Shown here: one piece after another, positions 30,164 to 39,606 of the stretch
Position numbering within the stretch: the first letter of the stretch is position 1
Layout: each line of letters opens with the position of its first letter
From: Lolliginicoccus lacisalsi
GTDB lineage: Bacteria > Actinomycetota > Actinomycetes > Mycobacteriales > Mycobacteriaceae
Assembly (NCBI RefSeq): GCF_014841105.1
Contig: NZ_JACYWE010000009.1
Span: 159,557-199,162, forward strand
Length of the DNA: 39,606 bases
Reading direction: 5' to 3'
Notes under the pieces: generated by a model
Told to the model about the DNA's origin: nothing
The model's database searches: none
The model's input: the letters and a program-made list of their open reading frames with translations, nothing else
Made by a program: the position numbers and the translations under genes

Positions 30164-33100
30164 ATGGAAGAGGCAGCACTGGGCGGCGGGCCTGGTGGCG
30201 CAGTGCCCCCGCAGGCATTTCCCCTGTCGCCGGCGCAGCATGGCATGTGGCTGGCCCAGCGGGTGAATCCCGACGTGCCGCTGAACATCGCCATGTACAT
30301 CGAGTTCGATGGGCCGATCGACCGGGCGCTGCTCAGCGCGGCGGCGGAGCAGGCTGGCCGGGAGCTGGGTTCCGGCTACCTGAGGATCATCGAGTCCGAC
30401 GGCACCCCGTACCAGCTCGTGGATCCCGGGATCGATGACCACATCGTCCCGATCGACTTCTCCCACGAGCCTGAGCCGCGATCAGCAGCGCATGCGTTCA
30501 TGCGGCAGGATAGCTCCACGCCGATCGACATGGTCAATGACCGCCTCGCCGTCTCCTACCTCCTGACCGTCGAGGAGGGCCGCCACTGGTGGTACACGCG
30601 GATGCATCACGTCACCATCGACGGCTTCGGCGCGAACACCCTGCTCAATCGGGCCGCCACGATCTACGGGGCACTGCTCGAGGGCGTGCCCGCCAAGCCC
30701 GTTCCCGCCAACTCGCTGCAGGAGCTGCAGGAGGATGAGGCCGCCTACGCCACCTCCACGCGGCGCAGCCGCGACGAGGAGTACTGGCGCGCCTACACCG
30801 AGGACCTGCCCGACCCCGCTTCCCTCGCCACGCGCTCCGCCCCCGCGTGCGCCGTCAGCCGGATCGCCTCGGCGCCCCTCGATGCTGATCTCGAGCAGGG
30901 CCTCGAGGAATCCGCGCGACGGTTCAACAGCTCCATCGCGCCCCTCTCCATCGCCGCGCTCGCGACCTACCTCGCGCAGTTCACGAGGCAGGACGAGATC
31001 GTGCTGAGCCTGCCTGTCACCGCGCGCACCACCCGGTCGGCCCGCGCCTCCGGGGGGATGATGTCCAACATCGTCCCGCTGCGGTTGTCCGTGCGCCCCG
31101 GGACCACGATCGGTGAGCTGCTGCAGTCGACGCAGACGCAACTGGTCGGGGCGCTGCGGCACCAGCAGTACCGTTTCGAGGATATCCAGCGCGGCAATGG
31201 TCCGGCGGCGGCGGATCGCAGCTTCTTCGGGCCGATGGTCAACATCATGATGTTCCGGCCCGATGTGCGGTTCGGTGACGTCGTGGGACGCATCAACGTG
31301 CTCTCCACCGGGCCGGTCGATGATCTCGCCGTCAACATGTACTCGTCCTCGGGCACGGCGCGCACGCACATCGATCTGGAGGCCAACCCCGAGCGGTACA
31401 GCGCGGCGGAGCTAGACCGCCACTATCACCGGTTCATGGAGCTGCTCCGCCGGTTCGCCGTCGCGGACCCCGGCACGCTGGCCACCGCCATCCCGCTGCT
31501 CGATGACAACGAGCGCGCCCTCGTGCTCACGGTCTGGAACCAGCGACGACTCGGCATCCCCGGCGATGCCACGCTGCCGGGCATGCTGGCCCGGTCCGCT
31601 CAGCGAACGCCCCGAGCCAGCGCGATCATCGACGACACGTCCCGCTGGACCTATGAGGCGTTCGACCAGAGGTCGTCCGGGCTCGCGCGCCTGCTCATCG
31701 AGGCTGGAGTGGGCCCGGAGCAGCGCGTGGCCGTGGCACAGCGGCGCTCCGCGGCCATGCTGGTGTCGTTCTGGGCGATCCTGAAGGCTGGTGGCGCCTA
31801 TGTTCCCGTGGATCCGGATCATCCGCGCGAACGCATCGACCACGTCATTGATTCGGCCGCGCCCACGTGCATCCTCATCGAGAAGGCGGACCTTCCTGCT
31901 ATCGCGCACCGGGGCGAGCCGATCATGGCCGTCGACGACGCGGGGGTCGAGGACCGCGTGCGGTCCCACGATACGAGCGCGCTGCGCCCCAGCGAGCTGC
32001 GCGGCCCGGTCCTGCCCGGATCGCTCGCCTACGTCCTCTTCACCTCCGGCTCGACGGGCAAGCCGAAGGGCGTGGCGGTCAGCCACTGCGCCATCGTCAA
32101 CCAGGCGGCCTGGCTGATCGACCACTACGGGTTCGGCAACGATGACGTCATCCTCCACAAGACGCCGTCGACGTTCGATGTGTCGCTGTGGGAGATGACC
32201 GTGCCGCTGCTCAGCGGCGGCACCGTCATCGTCGCCTCTCCCGACGCGCACCGGGATCCCGTGGAGCTCGCGGGGCTGATCGAGCGGCACGCGGTCACCG
32301 CGACCTCGTTCTTGCCGTCGATGCTGGCCGCGTTCGTCGCCAGCGCCGACTCCGGCCGTTGCCAGTCGCTGCGCCTCGTGCTCGCGGCCGGAGAGGCGCT
32401 GCCGGCGGACCTCGCCGCGCGCTTCCACCAGTTCAGCAATGCCCATCTGCACAACCTCTACGGCCCCACCGAGTTCGCCGTGCATGCCACGGCCGCGCGC
32501 ATCGACATGATGCCGCACCGGTCCGTGCCCATCGGCGCGCCCGTCGCCAACGCGCAGGCGTACGTGCTGGATAGATTCCTCGAACCGGTCCCCATCGGCG
32601 CGGCCGGGGAGCTGTACCTCGCCGGCGCGCAGATCGCGCGCGGCTACCACGGCCGCGGCGACCTCACCGCGGACCGCTTCATCGCCTCGCCGCATGGCCC
32701 TCCCGGCACGCGCATGTACCGCACCGGCGACCTGGTGCGGTGGCGCGACGACGGCATGCTCGACTACATCGGCCGCACCGACTACCAGGTCAAGATCCGC
32801 GGCCAGCGCATCGAGCTCGGCGAGATCGAGGCCGTGCTCGCCGCGCATCCCGACGTCACCAATGCCGTGGCGACGGTGCGAGCCACCGATCGCGGCCAGC
32901 GGCTGATCGCCCACGTAGTCCTTGCCAGTCCCGGCACGAGCGTCGCCGACCTGCAATCGTGGGTGGGCAGCGCGCTGCCGCTGTACATGGTCCCCGATGC
33001 GATCGTCCTGCTCGATGACATGCCGCTCACCGCGAGCGGGAAGGTCGATCGCAACGCTCTTCCCGCGCCCGCGCCAGGCACGACGAGCGCCGGCGAAGTG

Positions 33101-36100
33101 GCACCCCGGACACCGGCCGAGAAGGCCCTCGCGGACATCATGGCGCAAGTGCTCGGCATCGAGGCCATAAGCGTCGAGGACTCGTTCTTCGCCCTCGGCG
33201 GCGACAGCATCATCTCCATGCAGCTCGTCTCCCGGGCGCGCGACGCCGGATACCTGATCACTCCCCGGCAGGTCTTCGAGCGCCAGACCGTCGCTGAGCT
33301 CGCGAAGGTCGCCATCCGGGACGACCACGCCTCGCAGCCCCGCCTGGCCGAGCTGCCCGGCGGTCCCGTGGGCACCGCCCCGTTGCTGCCCAACGGCCAT
33401 TGGATGCTCGAGCGCGGCACCTACAGCAGCTACAGCCAGGCAGTTCTCGTCACCACGCCGGAGACCGCCACCCGCAGCGATATCGAGCATGTCCTCCAGG
33501 ATCTCGTCGACCGCCACGATGCACTGCGGCTGATCCTCGTCGATCCCGGGGGCGCAGCGCGGCTCATGATCCGCCAGCCGGGGGAGAGCAGGGTCGCCCC
33601 GCTGCTCCAGCACATCGTCGCGAGCGCGGTGCCCGGCAGCGACGAGTTCGATCGCCTCGTGGGCGAGCAGCTCGCCGCGGCGGCCCAGCGGCTCGACCCG
33701 CTCGCGGGCGTGATCCTCCAGCTCGTGTGGTTCACCCGGCCCGGAGAGCCAGGGCGGCTGTTGATCGTGGCCCATCACCTCGCGATCGACGGGGTCTCCT
33801 GGAGGATCCTGCTGCCGGACCTCGCGATGATCGGCGCCGAGCGCGCGCGGGCCAGCGCCGTCCAGCCAACCAGCGCGGAAGCCTCGCCCCGTGGCGGGAC
33901 GTCGTTGCGCCGCTGGGCGCACGGACTCGCCGAGCTTGCCCAGGAGCACCGCGCCGACGGTTCTCTGGAGCTCTGGCGGGAGCAGCTAGCCACGGCAGGG
34001 ATCCCGATCCTCGACGTGCCGTTCGATCCCCGCCGCGATACGGTCGCCACGTCCCGCACGATCCGCGCGTCGCTCCCCCCCGAGGTGACCGCCGCGCTGC
34101 TCGAGCGCCTCCCCGCCGCCTACCGTGCTGGCATCAACGACGCGATCATGACCGCGCTGGCGCTCAGCATCAACCAGCTCCGGGCAGAGCACGGAATCGC
34201 CCCCACTGACGTCGCCGTGCTCACCGAGGGGCATGGCCGCGAGGAGTCGATCCTGCCCGGCGCGGATCCCTCCCGCACGGTGGGCTGGTTCACCTCCTTG
34301 TACCCGGTGCGGCTCGGCCTCGGTGATATCGACGTCGAGGCCGCCCTTGCCGCGCGACCACCCATCGGGGATGCCCTCAAGCGCATCAAGGAGCGGATCG
34401 CCGCCATCCCTGGCAAGGGCATGGGCTACGGGCTGCTCCGCTATCCCGGAACCGCGGGCGCCGCGCCGGAGGGCACCACGACCGCGCCGCAGGCCAGCGT
34501 CAACTACCTGGGTCGCCTGACCACTTTCGAGATTCCCGATGAGCTGCGCCAGCAGGGCTGGATCCCGGCCGCGGAGGCATCGCAGCACAACAGCTTCGCC
34601 GACCCAGCCATGGCCATGGCCGCGGCCCTCGACCTCAACGCCTACATCGAGGAATCACCGGGTGGCCCGCGGCTCGTTGCCCGCTTCGACCACGCCACCC
34701 GCGTTCTGGGCAGCTCCGACGCTGCCCGCCTCGTCGAGCACTGGACCACCGCGATGCGCGCCATCGCGACGGACGCCTCCCGTCCCGGCAGCGGAGGCCT
34801 CACGCCCTCCGACGTGCCACTCGTCACGATCACCCAGGACGAGATCGAGCATCTCGAGCGCCGCTACCGCCGCATCGATGACATCGTGCCGCTCGCGCCG
34901 CTGCAGGCGGGCCTGCGCTTCCACGCCGAGCTCTCCGGACCGGCAAGCGATGTGTACACCACCCAGATCATCCTGGAGCTCGCCGGCACGATCGACGCCG
35001 ACCGCCTGCACGATGCCGCGCAGGAGCTGCTCGTCCGCCACGGCGCGCTGCGCGCGGCGTTCCCGGCCGGTACCGGAAGCGCCTCGGGAGCACCCCGGCA
35101 AGTGATCGTGCACGAGGCGCCCGCGCCATGGACGGTGATCGACGACCTCGCGGGTCCAGCAGCGCTCGCGGACCTCGAGCACGAGCAGCGGCGCGCGCCG
35201 TTCGACCTCGCCGACCCACCCCTGCTGCGCCTCGTGCTCGCCCGTTCCCGCGAGGGCGAGCAGTCGCTGATCGTCACCTGCCACCACATCCTTGTCGATG
35301 GGTGGTCGCTGCCGTTGCTCGTGCGCGACCTGCTCACCCTCTACGTCCTCGGTCCGTCGGGCGCGCCGGCACCGCAGGGGCGGTCCTACCGCGACTATCT
35401 CGAGTGGCTCCAGGCCAGGCCTGGCGCGGAATCCGTCGCGGCCTGGTCGCGCCTGCTCGAGGGCAGCGCCGAGCCGACGCTGCTCGCGCCGCTGGGCCAG
35501 GCCGTCGGTGTCGCCGAGGAGCCCGCCGATCTCGACGCCGACCTGCCCGAGGACCTCGTCGCGGCCATCGAGGAGACCTCCCGATCGCTCAACATCACCA
35601 CCAACACCATCGTCCAGGCGGCGTGGGGGCTGCTCATCGCTCGCCTCCTCGACCGCGACGACGTGGTCTTTGGCGCGACCGTCTCCGGCCGCCCCACCGA
35701 CCTGCCAGGCATCGACCACACCATCGGGCTGTTCATCAACACCGTTCCGGTCCGGGTCCGGATCGACCCGGCCGACACCATCACCGACCTGCTGCGCCGC
35801 GTCCATGACCAGCAGGCCCGCATGCTCGACCACCACCACACCGACCTCGCCGCCATCGTCGCGGCCGTGGGCGACGCAGCCGAGTTCGACACCCTGGCAG
35901 TGTTCGAGTCCTACCCGGTGGCCCGTGCCGGGCTCACCGCCGAGACAGACCTCGCAGGCATGAGGATCCGCGGCATCCGCGTCGCCGACGCGACGCACTA
36001 CCCCTTCGCGCTGGTCGCTCTCGTCGAGGACGGGATCACGCTGCGCGCCAAGTACCAGCGAGCCATCTTCACCGAGGAGGATGCGCGCGCCCTGCTCCAG

Positions 36101-39100
36101 GGCATGCGGGGCCTGCTCGCGGCCATCACCAGCGACACGTCCATGCTGGTGCGCGACACCGACGTGCTCGAGGAGGAGCAGCGGGCCGCGCTCGCGCCGG
36201 TGCACGGACGACCCGCATCGCCACCCATCCCGCTCGGCGAGATCCTCGCCGCCACCGCGCGGCAGCACGCCGCCGCGCCCGCGGTCACCGACCGTGGCCA
36301 GATCTATAGCTACGGGCAGCTCGACCAGGCATCCAGCCAGCTCGCGCGGCACCTCGTCGCCCGCCTCGGCGCCTCCGGTGCCCGAGCCGCCGCTGAGCTC
36401 GCCGAGCAGCCCGTCGCGATCGCCCTGCCGCGCTCCTGGGAGGCGCTCGTGGCGATGTGGGCGATCGCGCGCAGTGGCGCGCCGTTCCTGCCCCTCGACC
36501 CCCGCTATCCCCGTGCCCGCATCGAGCATGTCCTCGCCGACGCGGGCGCCGCCGTGGGCATCACGACGACCGCGCACCGAGGTAGCCTCCCCTCCACCAT
36601 CGACTGGATCGTCGTCGATGATCCCGCCACGCGTGAACGCATCGACCAGCAGTCCCGCGAGCCCCTCGCAGCCAGCGAGGCGCCGCGCGAGCCCGCGGCG
36701 GATTCCTGCGCCTACCTGATCTACACCTCCGGATCGACGGGAACCCCCAAGGGCGTGGCGGTCACCCACCGCGGGCTCGCGAACTTCCGCGACGAGCAGC
36801 AGCAGCGCTACCGCGTCACGCCCGCGAGCCGCGTCCTGCACGTCTCGTCGCCGGGATTCGACGCCGCCGTGCTGGAGTACCTCCTGGCCTTCGGCACGGG
36901 CGCCCGCTTGATCGTCGCCCCGACCGACACCTACGCGGGCGAGCAGCTCGAGGAACTGATCCGCGAGCACGATGTCACCCATGCCTTCATCACCCCGGGA
37001 GTGCTCGCGACCATGGCGCCGAGCGCCGTGCCGGGCCTCGCGCACCTGTGCGCGGGAGGCGAGGACGTGCCAGCCACGCTCGCGGCGCGCTGGGCCCCCG
37101 GACGGTGCCTGCACAATGGCTACGGCCCCACCGAGACGACCATCATGGTGGCGATCTCCGATCCGCTCGCGCCGGAGGGCCCCGTCACCATGGGTGGCCC
37201 TATCCGGGGCACCGACGCCGTCGTCCTCGATAGCCAGTTGCGGCCCGTCCCCATCGGGGTGCCCGGCGAGCTCTATGTCACCGGGCCCGGCCTGGCCCGC
37301 GGCTATCACGCCCGGCCCGGGCTGACCGCCGCAGCGTTCGTCGCCAACCCGTTCGGCGCACCGGGCACGCGGCTATATTCCACCGGCGACCGCGTGCGGT
37401 GGGTGCGCGGCTCCGGAGGCGACCTCGAGCTCTCCTACATAGGCCGCCGCGACCACCAGATCAAGATCCGCGGCCTGCGCGTCGAGCTCGGCGAGATCGA
37501 CGCCGCGCTCGAGCGGCACCCGTCCGTGGCGACCGCGATCACCGTGGCTGCTCGTGCCGGCAACGGTGCCCAGCGCCTCGTCTCCTACGTCACCCCGGCC
37601 GCTTCGGTGGACCTCGCTGTGCTGCGCGCGCACGCGGCCGCGATCCTGCCGTCCCACATGGTGCCCGCCCGCATCATCCCGCTCGAGGAGGTGCCGCTCA
37701 CCGTCAACGGCAAGATCGACCGTGACCGGCTGCCCGAGCCTGATCTCGACAGCACCCCGTCCCGGCCGCCACGCGAAGGCACCGAGCAAGCCATCGCGGA
37801 GGTCTTCGCCGATGTCATCGGCACCAGCACGCCCGGCGCGCAGGACTCGTTCCTCGAGCTCGGCGGGAACTCCCTCAACGCCACGATGGCCGTCTCCCGC
37901 ATCAACAGCGTGCTCGGCAGCAGCATCACCGTGCGGGACCTCTTCGACAATCCCACCGTCGAGTCCCTCGCGGCGCGCCTCGCAAGCGCGCCCACGGAGG
38001 CTGGCACGAGCGCCGGCCGCCCGCCGCTGGTGCCCCGGCCCCGACCCGGCCGCATCCCGCTCTCGCACGCGCAGGAACGCATGTGGTTCCTCAACCAGCT
38101 CGATGCCACCTCGCCGCTCTACAACATCGCGTTCGCCCTCGTCCTCGAGGGGCACCTCGATACCGATGCCCTCGAGCTCGCGCTCACCGACATCAGCGAC
38201 CGCCACGAGGCACTGCGCACCACCTACCCGAATACCGGTGATGGTCCGGTGCAGCTCATCCGCGCTGCCGGGACGCCACCGCGAATGATCATCGAGGACG
38301 TCGAGCCAGCCGCCACCGAGCAGCGCATGGCGGCGCACGCGTCCCAGGGCTTCGACGTGACCCGCGAGCTGCCCTGGCGGGCCGTGCTGCTGCGCGAGGC
38401 ACCGGATCGCCACCTCCTGGTGCTCGTCGCGCACCACATCGCCGCTGACGGCTCCTCCATGCGGCCGCTCGCCCGCGACATCATGGTTGCCTATCAGGCC
38501 CGGCGCACGGGCTCCGCCCCCGGCTGGGCGCCCCTTCCCGCGCAGTATGTCGACTACACCCTCTGGCAGCGGGAGATGCTCGGCGACCCGGGCGACCCGG
38601 GCAGCCTGGCTGGCCAGCAGCTCGACCAGTGGCGGACGATCCTCGACGACCTTCCCGAGGCGCTGGCCCTGCCCACTGACAAGCCGCGCCCGAGCGTGCT
38701 CTCCGGCGCGGGCGCCACGGTGCGGGGCACCATCGACGCGCCGCTGCACCACGCGATCGAGCAGCTCGCCAGGGCCCATCGGGCCACGCCGTTCATGGTG
38801 GTGCACGCCGCGCTGGGCGTGCTGCTCCAGCGCATCAGCGGCCAGGACGACATCACCATCGGATCGCCCGTGGCGGGACGCGGCGACGCCGCCCTCGACG
38901 ATCTCGTCGGATTGCTCGTCAATACCGCGGTGCTGCGCACCCCGGTGGTCGCGAGCCGGACCTTCGACGAGCACCTGGCCGACGTGCGGGCCCGCGATGC
39001 CGCGGCGTTCGAGCTGCTCGATGTGCCGTTCGAAATGATCGTGAACGCGATCGACCCCGCCCGGACAGCAGCTCATGCGCCGCTGTTCCAGGTGCTGCTG

Positions 39101-39606
39101 ACCTACCAGAACCTCGCGATCCCGGCGGTGCAGCTCGGCGGGCTCGAGGTCTCCGCCCGCGCGATCGAGACGGGGACCGCCAAGTTCGACCTGCAGTTCA
39201 CCCTCAGCGAGGGCCTGATGAGCGGCGCCGCGGGAGACGCCGGCTACGACATCGAGATCACCTACGCCACCGACCTTTTCACCGAGCGCACCGCCCGCGC
39301 GATGCTGCAGCGCTACATCCAGTTGCTCGAGCAGCTCGTCCGCCACCCGCGGGAACGCATCGGCGATGCGGAGATCCTCCTCGAAGTCGAGCAGCAAGCC
39401 CTCGCGGCACTCGCCCGCCCGCCCGCTCGCGATGCCGGGCGCAGCATCCTCGACGACATCAGCGATCGGGTCCGCGAGCAACCAGACGCCCTCGCGGTGC
39501 GCCACGAGGCAGGCACGCTCACCTACCGCGAGCTCGACGCGCGCTCCGACCTCCTCGCGGCTGAGCTCGCCCGCCACGGCATCGGCATCGACGACACCGT
39601 CGCGCT
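30164..39606 (+). CDS. Non-ribosomal peptide synthetase, C-A-T-E/C-A-T/C-A... (partial)
   Basis: The frame is open from ATG 30164 (AAGGAGCCGC upstream) to the window edge, about 3147 codons. Domains by nucleotide: C1 about 30215-31480 (MHHVTIDGFGAN; EntF-like); A1 31560-33070 (LFTSGSTGKPKG, YGPTE, SGKVDR); T1 33100-33310 (LGGDSI, carrier Ser codon 33206-33208); E 33340-34650 (HHLAIDGVSWR, SRTVGWFTSLYP, SVNYLGR); C2 34880-36180 (HHILVDGWS); A2 36235-37730 (IYTSGSTGTPKG, NGKIDR); T2 37770-37980 (LGGNSL); C3 38050-39340 (HHIAADGSS); A3 begins about 39445. All catalytic motifs are intact. Residue 1 would be epimerised to D, and C2 follows an E domain. Ten-residue pocket codes, aligned by hand to GrsA: A1 about DVWSLALVHK (Ser/Thr-like at best), A2 about DALFLAGIMK (unassigned). 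No loading domain is present. Confidence 0.96.
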   Translation, partial: MEEAALGGGPGGAVPPQAFPLSPAQHGMWLAQRVNPDVPLNIAMYIEFDGPIDRALLSAAAEQAGRELGSGYLRIIESDGTPYQLVDPGIDDHIVPIDFSHEPEPRSAAHAFMRQDSSTPIDMVNDRLAVSYLLTVEEGRHWWYTRMHHVTIDGFGANTLLNRAATIYGALLEGVPAKPVPANSLQELQEDEAAYATSTRRSRDEEYWRAYTEDLPDPASLATRSAPACAVSRIASAPLDADLEQGLEESARRFNSSIAPLSIAALATYLAQFTRQDEIVLSLPVTARTTRSARASGGMMSNIVPLRLSVRPGTTIGELLQSTQTQLVGALRHQQYRFEDIQRGNGPAAADRSFFGPMVNIMMFRPDVRFGDVVGRINVLSTGPVDDLAVNMYSSSGTARTHIDLEANPERYSAAELDRHYHRFMELLRRFAVADPGTLATAIPLLDDNERALVLTVWNQRRLGIPGDATLPGMLARSAQRTPRASAIIDDTSRWTYEAFDQRSSGLARLLIEAGVGPEQRVAVAQRRSAAMLVSFWAILKAGGAYVPVDPDHPRERIDHVIDSAAPTCILIEKADLPAIAHRGEPIMAVDDAGVEDRVRSHDTSALRPSELRGPVLPGSLAYVLFTSGSTGKPKGVAVSHCAIVNQAAWLIDHYGFGNDDVILHKTPSTFDVSLWEMTVPLLSGGTVIVASPDAHRDPVELAGLIERHAVTATSFLPSMLAAFVASADSGRCQSLRLVLAAGEALPADLAARFHQFSNAHLHNLYGPTEFAVHATAARIDMMPHRSVPIGAPVANAQAYVLDRFLEPVPIGAAGELYLAGAQIARGYHGRGDLTADRFIASPHGPPGTRMYRTGDLVRWRDDGMLDYIGRTDYQVKIRGQRIELGEIEAVLAAHPDVTNAVATVRATDRGQRLIAHVVLASPGTSVADLQSWVGSALPLYMVPDAIVLLDDMPLTASGKVDRNALPAPAPGTTSAGEVAPRTPAEKALADIMAQVLGIEAISVEDSFFALGGDSIISMQLVSRARDAGYLITPRQVFERQTVAELAKVAIRDDHASQPRLAELPGGPVGTAPLLPNGHWMLERGTYSSYSQAVLVTTPETATRSDIEHVLQDLVDRHDALRLILVDPGGAARLMIRQPGESRVAPLLQHIVASAVPGSDEFDRLVGEQLAAAAQRLDPLAGVILQLVWFTRPGEPGRLLIVAHHLAIDGVSWRILLPDLAMIGAERARASAVQPTSAEASPRGGTSLRRWAHGLAELAQEHRADGSLELWREQLATAGIPILDVPFDPRRDTVATSRTIRASLPPEVTAALLERLPAAYRAGINDAIMTALALSINQLRAEHGIAPTDVAVLTEGHGREESILPGADPSRTVGWFTSLYPVRLGLGDIDVEAALAARPPIGDALKRIKERIAAIPGKGMGYGLLRYPGTAGAAPEGTTTAPQASVNYLGRLTTFEIPDELRQQGWIPAAEASQHNSFADPAMAMAAALDLNAYIEESPGGPRLVARFDHATRVLGSSDAARLVEHWTTAMRAIATDASRPGSGGLTPSDVPLVTITQDEIEHLERRYRRIDDIVPLAPLQAGLRFHAELSGPASDVYTTQIILELAGTIDADRLHDAAQELLVRHGALRAAFPAGTGSASGAPRQVIVHEAPAPWTVIDDLAGPAALADLEHEQRRAPFDLADPPLLRLVLARSREGEQSLIVTCHHILVDGWSLPLLVRDLLTLYVLGPSGAPAPQGRSYRDYLEWLQARPGAESVAAWSRLLEGSAEPTLLAPLGQAVGVAEEPADLDADLPEDLVAAIEETSRSLNITTNTIVQAAWGLLIARLLDRDDVVFGATVSGRPTDLPGIDHTIGLFINTVPVRVRIDPADTITDLLRRVHDQQARMLDHHHTDLAAIVAAVGDAAEFDTLAVFESYPVARAGLTAETDLAGMRIRGIRVADATHYPFALVALVEDGITLRAKYQRAIFTEEDARALLQGMRGLLAAITSDTSMLVRDTDVLEEEQRAALAPVHGRPASPPIPLGEILAATARQHAAAPAVTDRGQIYSYGQLDQASSQLARHLVARLGASGARAAAELAEQPVAIALPRSWEALVAMWAIARSGAPFLPLDPRYPRARIEHVLADAGAAVGITTTAHRGSLPSTIDWIVVDDPATRERIDQQSREPLAASEAPREPAADSCAYLIYTSGSTGTPKGVAVTHRGLANFRDEQQQRYRVTPASRVLHVSSPGFDAAVLEYLLAFGTGARLIVAPTDTYAGEQLEELIREHDVTHAFITPGVLATMAPSAVPGLAHLCAGGEDVPATLAARWAPGRCLHNGYGPTETTIMVAISDPLAPEGPVTMGGPIRGTDAVVLDSQLRPVPIGVPGELYVTGPGLARGYHARPGLTAAAFVANPFGAPGTRLYSTGDRVRWVRGSGGDLELSYIGRRDHQIKIRGLRVELGEIDAALERHPSVATAITVAARAGNGAQRLVSYVTPAASVDLAVLRAHAAAILPSHMVPARIIPLEEVPLTVNGKIDRDRLPEPDLDSTPSRPPREGTEQAIAEVFADVIGTSTPGAQDSFLELGGNSLNATMAVSRINSVLGSSITVRDLFDNPTVESLAARLASAPTEAGTSAGRPPLVPRPRPGRIPLSHAQERMWFLNQLDATSPLYNIAFALVLEGHLDTDALELALTDISDRHEALRTTYPNTGDGPVQLIRAAGTPPRMIIEDVEPAATEQRMAAHASQGFDVTRELPWRAVLLREAPDRHLLVLVAHHIAADGSSMRPLARDIMVAYQARRTGSAPGWAPLPAQYVDYTLWQREMLGDPGDPGSLAGQQLDQWRTILDDLPEALALPTDKPRPSVLSGAGATVRGTIDAPLHHAIEQLARAHRATPFMVVHAALGVLLQRISGQDDITIGSPVAGRGDAALDDLVGLLVNTAVLRTPVVASRTFDEHLADVRARDAAAFELLDVPFEMIVNAIDPARTAAHAPLFQVLLTYQNLAIPAVQLGGLEVSARAIETGTAKFDLQFTLSEGLMSGAAGDAGYDIEITYATDLFTERTARAMLQRYIQLLEQLVRHPRERIGDAEILLEVEQQALAALARPPARDAGRSILDDISDRVREQPDALAVRHEAGTLTYRELDARSDLLAAELARHGIGIDDTVA

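Noticed and set aside
31412-39577. Several very long minus-strand open frames (over 700 codons) opposite the NRPS
   Set aside because: All are shadows of the GC-rich NRPS; no motif in them is recognisable, whereas the plus-strand frame has every NRPS core motif.
1-39606. tRNA, rRNA, CRISPR arrays, insertion sequences or prophage genes
   Set aside because: None could be recognised on either strand; the two 73-bp copies are the only dispersed repeats I found.

Overview
The window is about 67% GC by eye. Its codon usage, leaderless promoters (TANNNT boxes 6-9 nt before a start codon), LmeA/DUF2993 and TM2-domain proteins and F420-type oxidoreductase point to an actinobacterium, probably of the Mycobacteriales (mycolic-acid group). 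I cannot fix the genus from the sequence alone. No tRNA, rRNA, CRISPR array, transposase or phage gene was seen.

Layout. (1) 1-1648: the start of a membrane protein on the minus strand, then an ArsR regulator with a double SRPBCC/AHSA1 protein. An 18-bp palindrome overlaps the ArsR start codon. (2) 1741-6706, all minus strand: a free-standing yceI gene, and upstream of it a tightly spaced probable operon read in the order pirin, pirin, GNAT, SRPBCC, YceI-like, adenylate cyclase-FHA. (3) 6894-11749: a three-part fusion (membrane desaturase/hydroxylase, ferredoxin reductase, 2Fe-2S ferredoxin), a WrbA-type quinone reductase divergent from a CMD/AhpD-like protein, an LLM F420-type oxidoreductase and a secreted lytic transglycosylase. 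(4) 11991-15661: two overlapping half-transporters that form a heterodimeric ABC exporter with one degenerate ATP site. (5) 15829-21815: an NAD(P)-binding epimerase-like protein, a TM2 protein, an AGCS amino-acid symporter and a GDPD-LmeA-MOSC operon. (6) 21912-25024: two related lipoproteins with paired cysteines, one broken by two compensating frameshifts, flanking an SDR. (7) 25092-29893: a KefB-type antiporter, a ferritin-like/VIT1 fusion, a MazG-like pyrophosphohydrolase, and an HNH protein with a DUF202 protein. (8) 30164 to the window edge: the first ~3147 codons of a non-ribosomal peptide synthetase, C-A-T-E / C-A-T / C-A(partial), behind an unusual leader that encodes a Trp-rich 25-residue peptide.

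Signals that link genes. One palindrome (TAGTTGA-N4-TCAACTA type, 18 bp) occurs twice before yceI, once before the pirin operon and once in the wrbA/CMD divergent promoter, suggesting a redox or electrophile regulon whose regulator lies outside the window. Separately, a 73-bp intergenic element with perfect 13-bp inverted arms and a fixed 22-bp spacer occurs twice (2492-2564 and, inverted, 15723-15795), in each case just 3' of genes. The NRPS has an EntF-like first condensation domain and an epimerase in module 1, which would suit a catecholate-peptide siderophore, but no catechol genes, MbtH or iron box are visible, so this is only a hypothesis.
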